NCBI GenBank assembly: GCA_949752745.1
Contig: OX457025.1
Location: forward strand, 102,279,524-102,343,523
Source of the DNA: Protula sp. h YS-2021
Lineage: Eukaryota > Annelida > Polychaeta > Sabellida > Serpulidae
Direction of reading: 5' to 3'
DNA: 64,000 nt
In this document: positions 33,181 to 43,729 of the stretch, one piece after another
Position numbering within the stretch: position 1 is the first letter of the stretch
Layout: every line of letters starts with the position of its first letter
Position numbers and translations under genes: made by a program
Notes under the pieces: model-generated
What the model saw: the letters and a program-made list of their open reading frames with translations, nothing else
Told to the model about the DNA's origin: nothing
The model's database searches: none

Positions 33181-33337
33181 CTTGCGAAATGTCGTGTGGA
33201 TGAACTAGCACAACAACTACTAGCCCAACTAGAGCAGCCAGTGCAAAAAAACATGCCTTATCACACACTTTCGATCGACATCTATGTATTTTCTTATCTT
33301 TTAAACAAAAACAAATGTCCACATCGATGAAACTCAT
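33181..33337 (-). CDS. Candidate first exon of an unidentified membrane protein
   Basis: A minus-strand frame starting MSFIDVDICFCLKDKK carries a Cys/Lys-rich cytosolic stretch, a helix (FFALAALVGLVVVVLV) and ends at CGCAAG|GTAAGC, a good donor, in phase 1. This looks like the start of a type II membrane protein, but no matching downstream exon was found in the 1 kb before the Toll-like receptor. The frame is open upstream to about 33691 through a short repeat, so the start is uncertain. Confidence 0.35.
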
Positions 33338-33429
33338 AATTCTCCAATAACTTTTTTCATTTTTCTTTTTACTGAAATAAAAGATCCATTTCTGCAAACA
33401 TATTGACGGTTCCTTGTAAGGAACGTGGC

Positions 33430-33745
33430 TACTAAAACAGGTTTTATTGTCTTTTTTCGGGTATGAAAGGTTTTCATGAGAAAAGCTTTTACTGTAGGTC
33501 TTTTTTATATGGGTCTTTAAGTTTCTCACTATACATATGTTAATGTGCGTACTTTTAATCTGGGTCTGGAAGGTGGTCATAACAGTCAGGCAGGTTTTAC
33601 TGTACATCTTTTCATCCAAATCAGGAAGGTGGTCAACACAAACAGGTTCTATTTTACGTCTTTTTATCCGGTTCTTGAAGGTGGTCGTCACAAACTGGCT
33701 TGAAAGCAGTCTTTTTATCTGAATCTTTGAGATTGTTGCTACATA
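33430..33745. repeat. Degenerate tandem repeat, about 55-60 bp
   Basis: Five diverged copies built on GGAAGGTGGTCA and CAGGTTTTACTGTACATCTT. Confidence 0.7.
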
Positions 33746-36165
33746 AATTCCTTAGTTCATTGGTAATTTTGTTGCTCATCGGCACCCCTCTCCCAGCCAC
33801 CTAATGTAGGTACAACCCTAAACGCAACCTTTACTCTTTTACCCAAAGATTACGGTTAGTGTAGTTATAACCATGATATATACCTTGTCTTCGTACATTG
33901 CCTTCGACCAAAAAGCACTAGAATGACATTCTACAAAACTGCATTCTACATAATATAGCTGCTTGTCATAAGACAAGATATAAGGGGACCCACTTTAAAA
34001 GTGAAAAATGCTAACCGCTACATAATCACTCTCATATATGAAAAGGCTTCGCAAACCAAATGAAAACAAGTTTGCCTAAAAAAATAACAAAAGCAAAAAG
34101 AAAGACAAAACAATAACAACTAGGGCTGCTGAGGCTTTACATACGACATACGACTATAGCATTCCATGGTTAGTCGTCTTATTACTAAATTTGTGTAAGG
34201 CCATAAGGGGAGAGTCTTTCCTCGAACACCTCCCTGAATCAAACGCGTCATATTTCTTATCGTAAACGTACAACTCATGTGTTTACATATTTTGCCTGAT
34301 GACGTCAGATGCCGCACTCTATCGTTCCACCTGTGATAAAATTTGACATAATCTTTCGAAATTACCAACCAATAATTCCACACATTTGCACATAAATGTT
34401 CCGTAATGACGCCATACACTTTGTCTAATATTGTAACATGCGTCTAAAGTTGAAACAGCGTCCGATCTATCAAAGAATAAACAACAGTTTGAAGTTGATC
34501 TGACATTTCGTTCTCAAGATATCTTTCCCACAATTTGCTGACAAGAGACTGACACACACACATACACACACAGACATGCAGAGCGTACAAACACTATAAG
34601 TCTCCCCTTGGTAGGTGAGACATGATAAGTGCTAGCACAATAACTACTTGTACAATAACTACTAATACCATAACTTCTAGTGCAACAGCTGATGGTACAA
34701 TAACTATTAGTACAAAAACTAATAGTACAATAACTACCAGTACAATAACTACTAAGTACATCAACTGCAATAAATGCAAACAATCCAGTTTTCTGTATGC
34801 CACTTGATCAAAGAAGGCTGGTCAGAATCATGCGCAGAATGCTTGAGATACGGTTTTGTTTATGATTTCAAACTTGGTACTATAGTCACTTCATCGCTTC
34901 AAGAGTTTCCAAAAAGAGAGCATAGTGTCCAGTTCTCCTGAACTGGATAATATATGATCTACAATACCGATGTGTGGTTTTGTGCGATTTATCAGATGCA
35001 ACAAACCGCTTTACTGAGTTACGAACATAGATAACAACAATTAATTTTAACCCAACATTACTATATGTCATCGCATCTATACGCAGACGTATGCCGCTTT
35101 TGCATTCCCCATTCGACATTTGTGGCAGTCGAGATGACAGCACTACTCCTGTCCCATCAGCGAGATGATGGGACTTGCATTCCACACATAGAAGTACTCT
35201 GCTGTTACTAGGAGCGCTAACGTCATTTCGTCATGTCCCAAATGCTGAAACGTAGGATTTTGCTTAATCGCGTTCTAGGCACAGGCGTACATTATTTGAA
35301 GTATGCACAAGTATTCTCCATTGCGAGACCACACAACAGTAACTATTGCCAAGACGCTAGCGACGCAGTGGATGAATGTACAATGAAACTGCACCTTCAA
35401 GACAGACACATCTGTCAGCGATGTCAGATAATTCGATAGAAAAGTAGTTCTGCAGCGACAGAAGTATTATGGGGGCAGTTAAAGTTTTGTCCAAAAAGCT
35501 TAATTTGGTGAGCAAATGTCATAATACAATGCCTTAAAATCCCACTAATCAAACTATTCATTCTTCGATACACATTATAAGTAAGATTTTTTAAAGAGAA
35601 ACAACACCAATTGTCCCAAATTATCCCGACACCATTTGAGCCAAACAAAGTGCATTGTTGTATGCTAATTTTCCTGTTAATCGAGTAGCACTAATGAAGG
35701 AGATAGTGCAGCATATTCTATACAACCCTTCAAAATCACATGCAGAAGTTGAAGACTACAATAATGCATGCATTTCATTAAAAAGATTTATGATATATCA
35801 TTACGTGACAACGTTCGGTAGCGAATTAAGAATATCGATTCAATATCCTGGTTTTGTTCTTGAGCGGCAAATTGTACTTACACATTGTGGATTTTAAAAC
35901 GGCAGTGATCATATATTTAAGGTATAGCGATATTTTTTTAAAAAACAATACATTTGGAAAACAAAATTAGAAAAATGCAAACATTTCATTCCACCCTTGT
36001 GTCAAGTTTCACTGTGGTTTTATCGCTTTATGTCGTTTTAAGCTAAGGTCTATATATAGGCACGAACCTAGCAATTTTGTATGGAAGATTAGAAAGGTAT
36101 CAAAAAGACCAACCAATAACTGGTTTCAATAGTAAGTTTTTTCTATGTTTGTTGGAAAGGGCCAT
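33746..36165. other. Region between TLR and cGAS-like genes; unassigned ORFs
   Basis: Minus-strand frames of 74-99 residues at 34120-34419, 34886-35185 and 35424-35648 and plus-strand frames at 35233-35439 and 35655-35897 have no domain I recognise. The 34886-35185 frame (Cys-containing start, then GLKLIVVIYVRNSV) has the most protein-like composition. They may be remnants or exons of an undetected gene. Confidence 0.3.
34622..34762. repeat. ACAATAACTACTAGT short tandem repeat
   Basis: Eight or so degenerate 15-bp copies (TAGTACAATAACTAC). The Thr-rich plus-strand ORF is a product of it. Confidence 0.85.
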
Positions 36166-36316
36166 CTCTCAAATAATCTCTGCTAGATATACCAGTGCAA
36201 TGTAATTGCAATGATAATTCGTTTCTGTGGGCATCAGCACTTTCCACTTTATGTTATACGTGAAAGTTCTATTATAAGCTATTGAAAAAGGATTGTTGCA
36301 GGGCAAACAATAATGG

Positions 36317-36319
<3 letters not shown>

Positions 36320-36410
<91 letters not shown>
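36320..36410. repeat. Long (TA)n microsatellite
   Basis: About 45 uninterrupted TA units directly downstream of the cGAS-like ORF on its strand. Confidence 0.97.
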
Positions 36411-36413
<3 letters not shown>

Positions 36414-36415
36414 TT

Positions 36416-39379
36416 TCAGCGCAGATAAACAAGAACCTTTCTTGCATAACTATATAAACCAAAGCTGACCTGTTTAGATAATTTGTCCTCGACAGCCATT
36501 ACAACCAAAAACATCATTTTCATTGTATCACTGAATTGTTGGTTTTGCATTAATGACTTAAGCGATTCTGCGGTTAAAAATAAGCGTAAGACACTTTTAG
36601 GTACATAGACTGACGTCACATCAGGGTATCCAGAAATTTTCAGCAATACTGAAGAACCAAGTATTCCGTTAATGGGGGATAGCAGAATCCTTCGATCACT
36701 GCTTCTGTCCAGTAGCGCACACATCAAGAGATGATCGGTTGCATTCATGTCCTTCTGTCTATACTGAACACTTGATTGAAGCTCCTCACAATGGCATTTT
36801 TCAAAGCAATCCATGTAGTGCTTTGAGCTCTGTTCAGTAGCAGAACGGGTAACATTACTGCACGTTTCTTTCAAGGTTCTTATTTTGAGGTCTAAATCAT
36901 TCAATACTCCACATAATTCTTTTGTGTGCCCATTCAAAAACTTCAACATTGCTAGATCATAGAAGCTGTCAGATACAAAAAGTATGCTTTCCTGTGTGCA
37001 TTTTGATGTCTTGAAGCAATTATTTTCCAGAAGATCAAGGATCAGCTTTGAATATTCCTCTAGACTTTTTTCTGTTTCTGTAATGACATCGTTAGTAGCA
37101 TCACCGTTTGCATCATCGTCGGTATCACTATTTTTGTCTGTATTTTTACTCGTAAGAGATGCCTCCAACAAGTTGAGAGGAGTAACCAAAATTGGCAAAA
37201 TAATACGAGACGATGTATTGAGAGTATTGGATTCTTGTGTTTGTACTCTAGGCACATATTGTTTATCTGAAGGTGCGACTTTTGTATATTCTATGTTTTT
37301 ATCTAAGCCTTTATTTTCAGATATCTTCCTTCTTAGCTTGAAGCAGGGCTTTTGCGATTTTAACTGATTTTCTCTTGTGCTGGCGTCATTGTAAGTTTTA
37401 GAAAGCATCTGCAGTACAAGACTATGCGTCCTTATCTGATGATACAAGAAACGGGCCTTGAGAAGACGATAAAGAATGCGTTGGTGGTATGGGAAGTTTT
37501 TATCTATAGTGTCCATGCCTAAAAGCCAGGAATCCCATGCTGGCTGTGCTCCGCGAAGCATTGTAAAATCAAAACAAGCTTTCAGCTGTGTTGATGCAAC
37601 AGCAAACATGAGTCGTAACAAATCTATCTTTGATTTTCCGCAATTTCCACATGTCTTTTCCACATAATTGGACAAAAGTATTCGAAGATAATTAAATACA
37701 TCTATATTTTGTACATTAAATATGCACAGCATCATGTTAAAGGTGGACTTTATGCACTCTATAATAACATTCAAGTCTTTCGTTGATTTAGAAACATCCG
37801 AGAAATTATCAGTGACTACTGGTTGTTGCAACGACTGTCTGGTTTTTTGAAAACAACTAACAAACAAACCTTGTTCTAAAATGCATTTAAGGTCATAACC
37901 AAGGAAATTTGCTATGTAAGACACTCGAGCTAAATCCAGTTCTTTATCATTTAGAATCCAGTGTGAATGTACGTACAGTATGTACTTCAAAGGATCCTGT
38001 CGAACACTTAAAACACATGCTTCGGTATTACTGATTTGTTCCTCAGAAAGATGGTTGATCATATTTCGTTCTTTAATAAAGAAATGTGGTAAATTCCGAT
38101 TGCAAAGAAATTGTACTAATTTGTCAAGTAAGGTATATACACATTCAACTATATTGTTTGCATTCCATTTCTTCATGGGGATTTCGGTGCATAGCCAATA
38201 TAGTGTGTTTTTGAGATGGTAAGTACTTAATGCGTATTTACCTTCTAGTGAGTATTTACAAATCAGTTTAACAAGCAGATACGCTTTAAGTAATGTTGGA
38301 CACTTTGCTATATCTTGACTTAGCATCGCTTCAGCTCTTGAGAAAGATATACGCCATTCTTGATTCTCGTATTGCTTAGAAACATGGCAGACAGGCACAA
38401 GATGGACGCCTTCTTTCACCGAATCATAAATGAGCCACGGATCTGGCCAGCCACTGGGGTATGTACAGATTTCTTTCGGCCACCACATCGCAATATCTGG
38501 CCAATCGGGACATGCCAAAGCATAAACAAGGTCAATTTCTCTTGTATAACGTATTTCTGGATAAACAATAGTATATATTTTCGCAAATACGGTAATTGCT
38601 GGTCCATGCTTAAAAACATCTTTATACGGTGGCACTTCTTCTAGGTTAGATCCAGTTTCATTTAAAAGAATCAAAAGAATTCCAAACAATAAATCTAGAT
38701 CTGACTCTTTCATCACCCCACCAGAAGGTATAATCTTTCCTGTTCCTTTTTCTTTAACGTAGACATATCCAGGATTCTCACCTTCTTCAACGTAATATGG
38801 GCAATCTTTGTTTTGGCGTTTTCCTGTGCAATCAACAAGCATTTCAAGGTCAACAACCATAACGTCTAAATCAGACGGCTCTGTTTGTTTATTTCTGTCT
38901 TTGCTCGGTGACTCGATATCATCCAAAGTTATGTCAGTGAGATTTAGTTCTTGGTTGTGAAAGGTTAAATATGATGTAAGACCTGGAGTGTGATTATCTT
39001 TGTCTCTGGATCTTTTGACAACCAGCACACGATTCAAGTCTTTCGAATATTCTTCATTAGACCAAGTAGATCGTTGAGCAAGTTTTTTCTCACATGATTT
39101 CTTCACCCATTCTTTTCTATCCGTCATTGAGCTAAGATCTAAGCCCTCGAAATAACTTCCGGTTGATTTAATCTCTATTTTTCTATTTTCGACTGCTTTG
39201 TGAATTCTTGTAAATTTTGGCTCATATTTTTGGTACATTTCTTCTTTGATGTTGTCTATATGAAACTTTAAATTTCCCCACATGCGGTCCGCTTCCATTG
39301 CCCCACTTCTTTGTTTACTTAGAGATAAATGTAAAAGATGAGCCAATAAAGACGCCCTCATTTCAGAATAGTTATCCAT
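36416..39379 (-). CDS. Mab-21 / cGAS-like nucleotidyltransferase protein
   Basis: From the Met at 39379 (MDNYSEMRASLL) the product is 987 residues; the frame is open to 39505, but an acceptor (ATTTTTTGTAG, near 39396) just upstream suggests that the extra 42 residues are not translated. The fold signature is STGSYFEGL at about 72-80 (Gly-Ser loop), SDLDVMVVD at 169-177 with paired Asp170/Asp172, and a third acid at Asp283 (REIDLVYALACPDWP). It is followed by a Mab-21 helical half with WRISFSRAE (342-350), CPTLLKAYLLVKLICKY and HLKNTLYWLCTEIP. The full acidic triad is consistent with an active cGLR making a cyclic or linear oligonucleotide signal, which I infer only. Unusual: about 95 residues separate the Gly-Ser loop from the first Asp pair, and some 580 residues follow the catalytic region without a recognised domain. 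A donor-like CAG|GTCAGC at 36470 could link to a further exon. Confidence 0.88.
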   Translation of the reverse strand: MDNYSEMRASLLAHLLHLSLSKQRSGAMEADRMWGNLKFHIDNIKEEMYQKYEPKFTRIHKAVENRKIEIKSTGSYFEGLDLSSMTDRKEWVKKSCEKKLAQRSTWSNEEYSKDLNRVLVVKRSRDKDNHTPGLTSYLTFHNQELNLTDITLDDIESPSKDRNKQTEPSDLDVMVVDLEMLVDCTGKRQNKDCPYYVEEGENPGYVYVKEKGTGKIIPSGGVMKESDLDLLFGILLILLNETGSNLEEVPPYKDVFKHGPAITVFAKIYTIVYPEIRYTREIDLVYALACPDWPDIAMWWPKEICTYPSGWPDPWLIYDSVKEGVHLVPVCHVSKQYENQEWRISFSRAEAMLSQDIAKCPTLLKAYLLVKLICKYSLEGKYALSTYHLKNTLYWLCTEIPMKKWNANNIVECVYTLLDKLVQFLCNRNLPHFFIKERNMINHLSEEQISNTEACVLSVRQDPLKYILYVHSHWILNDKELDLARVSYIANFLGYDLKCILEQGLFVSCFQKTRQSLQQPVVTDNFSDVSKSTKDLNVIIECIKSTFNMMLCIFNVQNIDVFNYLRILLSNYVEKTCGNCGKSKIDLLRLMFAVASTQLKACFDFTMLRGAQPAWDSWLLGMDTIDKNFPYHQRILYRLLKARFLYHQIRTHSLVLQMLSKTYNDASTRENQLKSQKPCFKLRRKISENKGLDKNIEYTKVAPSDKQYVPRVQTQESNTLNTSSRIILPILVTPLNLLEASLTSKNTDKNSDTDDDANGDATNDVITETEKSLEEYSKLILDLLENNCFKTSKCTQESILFVSDSFYDLAMLKFLNGHTKELCGVLNDLDLKIRTLKETCSNVTRSATEQSSKHYMDCFEKCHCEELQSSVQYRQKDMNATDHLLMCALLDRSSDRRILLSPINGILGSSVLLKISGYPDVTSVYVPKSVLRLFLTAESLKSLMQNQQFSDTMKMMFLVVMAVEDKLSKQVSFGLYSYARKVLVYLR

Positions 39380-39396
39380 CTTTTGTTTTCTACCAG

Positions 39397-41200
39397 TTCT
39401 ACAAAAAATAAAACAGCTATGTTTAAATATCAGAAAATGTTTCGCAGTTATATCCAACGTAAAATGTAAGCAAGGCATTTGACTAAACGAAAACTGTCTG
39501 TTCACTTGATGTTCAAATGTACAAGGTTTCTTTATCCATTTGCAGACATTGCTGAAAAAAAGCCCGAATAAATTATAGTAGAAGATGTCATTGAATACCT
39601 TGTATAAATTAACAGATAATTAGCAGATAAATGTGATGCCAAAATTTGAAAGGCTTAATAACTTATGTTTTCATTTCACTCCGCATTGATTGTTTTAAAG
39701 ATATAATTGGCGATAACGCGATGTAATCCTAAAATATTGCATTAAATAGCGATAAAACAGTTCACCTTCATTAGCCGATATCTATACACTAAACCCAGTC
39801 AAGTACTATGTAGGTTATTTGATTGCACTTTTTGACAGTTAGGTAATGCTTTTGCAGCCGACAAAAATCCCTTCATGCACAAAACATGAACAGTTGTTTT
39901 GGTTGATGAAATCAGCATGTAAATATGAAACCCGATAAATTTCATGGCAATTTGTACTTAGTAGATTTTGCTTCTAAATATTTCTTCAACAGAATATTAA
40001 ATTCCTCGATTGATTCCGCTATCGTGTGCGAAATCACACTCGGGATTGCAAAAAAAAAAAATTAACTACGCAAAATGTATAAAATACAGTATAGTTATAG
40101 CTTTATTAATTCAGTGGTACATGAACACTTATCTTCAGGACTAAACTAACAGGGACGATCAGTGAGTTAAAAATGTAGAAACACACCGTACATAGTGGAA
40201 CGATCAATATGATGTGAAGATTTTTGTGCCGTATAAGACTAATGCATGGGTTTAAATGGAAAAAAAGTTCAATGCCTATCTTTTCTCTAAAGAAATGTAA
40301 ATGAATTTCAATTCAAATTAGAGAAGGAACAACTAAATTTTGGTTCTCCTAACCCCACCAGTGTTTGTATGAAAAGCTGACAAGTTGGAGAAAAGGGTAT
40401 AGACGGAAACGCGTCGTATTAATTAATTCCCATCCCTAAATTCAGTAACCACGGAAGTCTCTCAGTTGCGCGTATAACAAGTCCTTATTTTGTAAACGAA
40501 ATATGAGAATATACAAGAAAATCTTACCTTAAAATTGTGCTATATACAATTAAATAAACCCAACACTATATTTTGAAGAAAGCAAGGTACTTTGTAAACA
40601 GTCATCACTGTGTATCAGTGTGTGAACCGAAGTGATATTTGCTTTCAGAAAATATTGATCTATCTCTCTCATGCACCCCTAGTGATAGATAGATAATATC
40701 CCTAGTGCAAGTGTTAGCACCCGTAAGTAGAGGGTATAGCAGTACTCCTGTGGAAGTACTCGGTATTCGTCTGTTTTCTACTTTTCCAACATAGAATAAA
40801 GAGTAAATGTGTTACTGAGAGTGATTTCTTTTCAATGACACGTCGCAGTTTTTATCGAATTTTAATGCCAATATGGAGGACAAAAACAAAAATAGCAAAA
40901 CAGTCATAACAAAAACAATAACTAGCACTTTCTGTCCAAACCACAGCAGAAATCGCAAGGCTGCTCAACGATCCTTTGAGAAAATTTGCTCTTAGCTTTC
41001 AAATATTGAAGAATTAATAAAGTAGAAATAATATTTTTATGCTTACCTGAAATTTGACCAAACAAAATAAAGTCCGGATATTATAATTTATGAATTCCAT
41101 TGCCTTGTACCAATATTTAGTTAACGTTTGGTCAAATTGCCAAATAAATACACTCTTGGGCAACATCCATGTTATATTTGAAAGTGATGATGTCATCGTT
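39397..41200 (-). other. Candidate 5' non-coding exons of the cGAS-like gene
   Basis: Minus-strand donor motifs AAG|GTAAGA (exon end 40528) and CAG|GTAAGC (exon end 41047) face the acceptor at about 39396. They may mark non-coding first exons. The frame 41047-41196 upstream of the second donor has no recognised domain. Otherwise AT-rich sequence with nothing recognisable. Confidence 0.35.
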
Positions 41201-41680
41201 GTTGATGAATTAGCAATTTTCTGTTAACCTCAAATTTACTGTTTTTGTCCAATGTCTTGGTCGATTTTGAGCAATTTCTTTTATTTTTTGGAGAACCAAA
41301 GTAACGATAGCAAACTACACAACTTGCAATTCAACTTTCACTCCAATCGGGAATAGGTACCATTTTGTTCATTCTTGAACAAAGTCAGCAGTGTTTTGCT
41401 TGAACAAGGCCATGAAGTACCATTTTCAATAAATAATACTCTAAATTACTTACCGGTTGCAAAAGATTTTGCCATTACATGTCAGTAAGTAAAAAAGTGG
41501 CTAAATGGTCATTTTTAGGGAATAGGAAAAACTGTTTAAGATGTTTTGTAAATATCCCAAGTACTACTTCGCCTGAAGTAGTTAAATAATTTGTTATCAA
41601 ACTTTAGCAACAGGAAATAGTAACCCAAGTAAGTGATGTAAATGGAAAAGGAACTCGAATAATATATAGAAATAAGAATG
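41200..41680. other. AT-rich spacer
   Basis: Nothing recognisable. Confidence 0.5.
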
Positions 41681-41683
41681 TTC

Positions 41684-42730
41684 AGGGACACTGTCAATCA
41701 AGTATCAATAGGCTTGTAGGGTTGCCAAAAAGTGGTAGTCTAATTTTAAAACCGATTATTGAAACATTTTCAAAGGCCGATATTTCCCAAATATCTCTAG
41801 GATCTCAGAAAAGCAAATTTAAAAGAGCCCTAACGTTGGACTACGCCTAAAAACGGAAAGCAATCTGACTGAAATTACCTGCTGAATAACTATTTTGGAA
41901 AACTAGACTCCCAACACACTCAAAGAGCGACATGATGCCAATTTTTGAACGGCCGGAAAAACTATTTTATGAAAACATTATATGAGGAGTAATATTCTAA
42001 AAATTCCAATAAATCCAATCAAACTGCAGCAGGCGAAAAAGAAATGGTCAAAAATGTCAAAAAAGGAATCCGCTCAAAATTGTAGGAGAAAACGCTTTTC
42101 AAAAATTGGCATTCGTACAAGATTTGAAAGAAATCTGAATTGTGGGAGTAGAAGCATTATGAAACTTTGCTATAAAATTTATAAATGCATCCCAATTTTA
42201 GACAGACAAAAAGTAATTTCAAAGGACTGCCTAGTGAACATTTGTGCAAAACTTGAATGTAATCCGATCAAAATTGTGGAAGAAGGGCTTTGAAAAAATT
42301 ATTATTAAAGGTGCCCCACATTTGATCAATTTTTGGCGGATAACCAACAAAGTAATTTTTAAGGGATTAGTGTTTAGAGAATAATCGTGCAAAATTGGAA
42401 AGAAATCCGATCCCAATTGTGGGAGTAGAAGCATTATGAAAATTGGCTACCGATAAATAAAAATGCCTCCCGTCTGCAGAATATTTGGTGGATCGCCAAT
42501 TTTTTTTTTAAAGAGGCCTTCTAAAAATCATTTATGTAGAATTTGGAGACAATCCAAACAAAATCCGATCAGAAGCATTTTTAAGATGTCCCTATTAGGC
42601 CAATTTTTGGGGGCTTGACCATAAGGTACTTTTTCAAGGGATACCATTTTAGGTAACAATCGCTCAAAACTGGAAAGAAATCCAATGGAATTGTGGGAGA
42701 AGAAACATGTCAGCGCTGGTAAGCGAACAG
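41684..42730. repeat. Dispersed repeat family, copy 1
   Basis: Begins AAGAATGTTCAGGGACACTGT, then internal imperfect repeats of about 110-140 bp centred on AAATTGTGGGAGAAGAAGCAT, GCCAATTTTTGGTGGATCGCC and CGTCTAGTGAACAATCG. The same order occurs at 55580-56955. Confidence 0.8.
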
Positions 42731-42999
42731 CTGCTCGGAAGGCCACGTGATGCGCCTCGTCCAATCTAATCGCACGATATAAGATTTAATGTAATACTTT
42801 CAGTTTTATTCTTGTGGTTGGTGGTTTTAAGTTCCACAACAGTAAACTACGCTGACATAAAGTCTCGAGTAAGTTTTATTAAGAATTTGCCAATGTGCGT
42901 GTGTCACAGAGTGTAACGGCTTCTAAATTGTTATTCATTTACTTAAGAAGCGTTTTTGGGTCTTTTCAGATTTTTTCTGTGCTTGAATAAAGCATCAGT

Positions 43000-43277
43000 T
43001 AGAATCTATACATCTCTTTTCTTCTTTGCAATTCTCAAAGTATTGCCCAGCACTGACAGCAAAAAATGCCTTTCGCAACAACAACCAAAGTACAGTTTAT
43101 GGAAGGTGGATACGCTCAAACATCGTGGAAGTGGTCAGCTCTCCAGCTCGGACAGATAACAGTGCCGTAGAACTAATATCTAGCATTGATCTGTTACTGC
43201 ACACAGATAACAATTGCGAGGAAGAAACTAGAGCGATATATAATTTTTTTGGTAGTTGTGATCTAGAGTGCTACTAA
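43000..43277 (+). other. Unassigned ORF
   Basis: A plus-strand frame ending SDLECY-like (FFGSCDLECY, stop about 43275) has balanced composition (NIVEVVSSPARTDNSAVELI) but no recognised domain, promoter or splice site. It directly precedes the pseudogene fragment and could be a fragment of something older. Confidence 0.2.
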
Positions 43278-43330
43278 TGGATAAATTGTGCAAAACCAAA
43301 ATTTTCCCTCTTTATGTGTTTGTTGTGAAC

Positions 43331-43727
43331 GTAACAGTTAAGACCAAAGAATCCCAGGATCGCTACAGCGACAAGCAATCCAATGTTAACAATAAGCACG
43401 ATCAATACAAGTTTGAAATCCGATTCCACCCCATATTGCTACGTTGTAGAAATTTGATTTCGTAGGGAAGTGAAATTGTGGGTCGAGGAGCGACTGGACC
43501 AAAGTGATAAACGAGTTGTAGGTTGAAATTCTATCATACCGTCCACTGAAATATCACTTGATTCGGGAAAGTCCGTTATTTTAGCGATAACGAAACAGTA
43601 TAAATAGGTTCAGTGAAAACCAAATTTTAAATTGATCTGTGATATGTGATACATTGATAGCTTCTGTCATAGCAGTAGAGAAAAATATAATTTAAGAAAA
43701 AATGTAATGTACTTTCGTCTTTTAAAG
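43331..43727 (-). pseudogene. Internally deleted copy of the YWTD-like receptor gene
   Basis: 43331-43580 matches 46080-46312 at roughly 85-90 percent by eye. That segment of the intact gene encodes the stalk and transmembrane region (about residues 312-390). At 43583 the match jumps to 47412-47490, the sequence upstream of the intact start codon (AGCGATAACGAAACAGTATA, GATATGTGATACATTGATA), and a last block (TGTACTTTCGTCTTTT) matches near 47500. About 1.1 kb of ectodomain coding is missing and the remaining frame is broken. Same orientation as the intact gene 2.7 kb away. Confidence 0.88.
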
Positions 43728-43729
43728 AA

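Noticed and set aside
39380..39505. Upstream Met for the cGAS-like protein
   Set aside because: The extra 42 residues span an apparent 3' splice site and have untypical composition; the Met at 39379 is preferred, although not proven.
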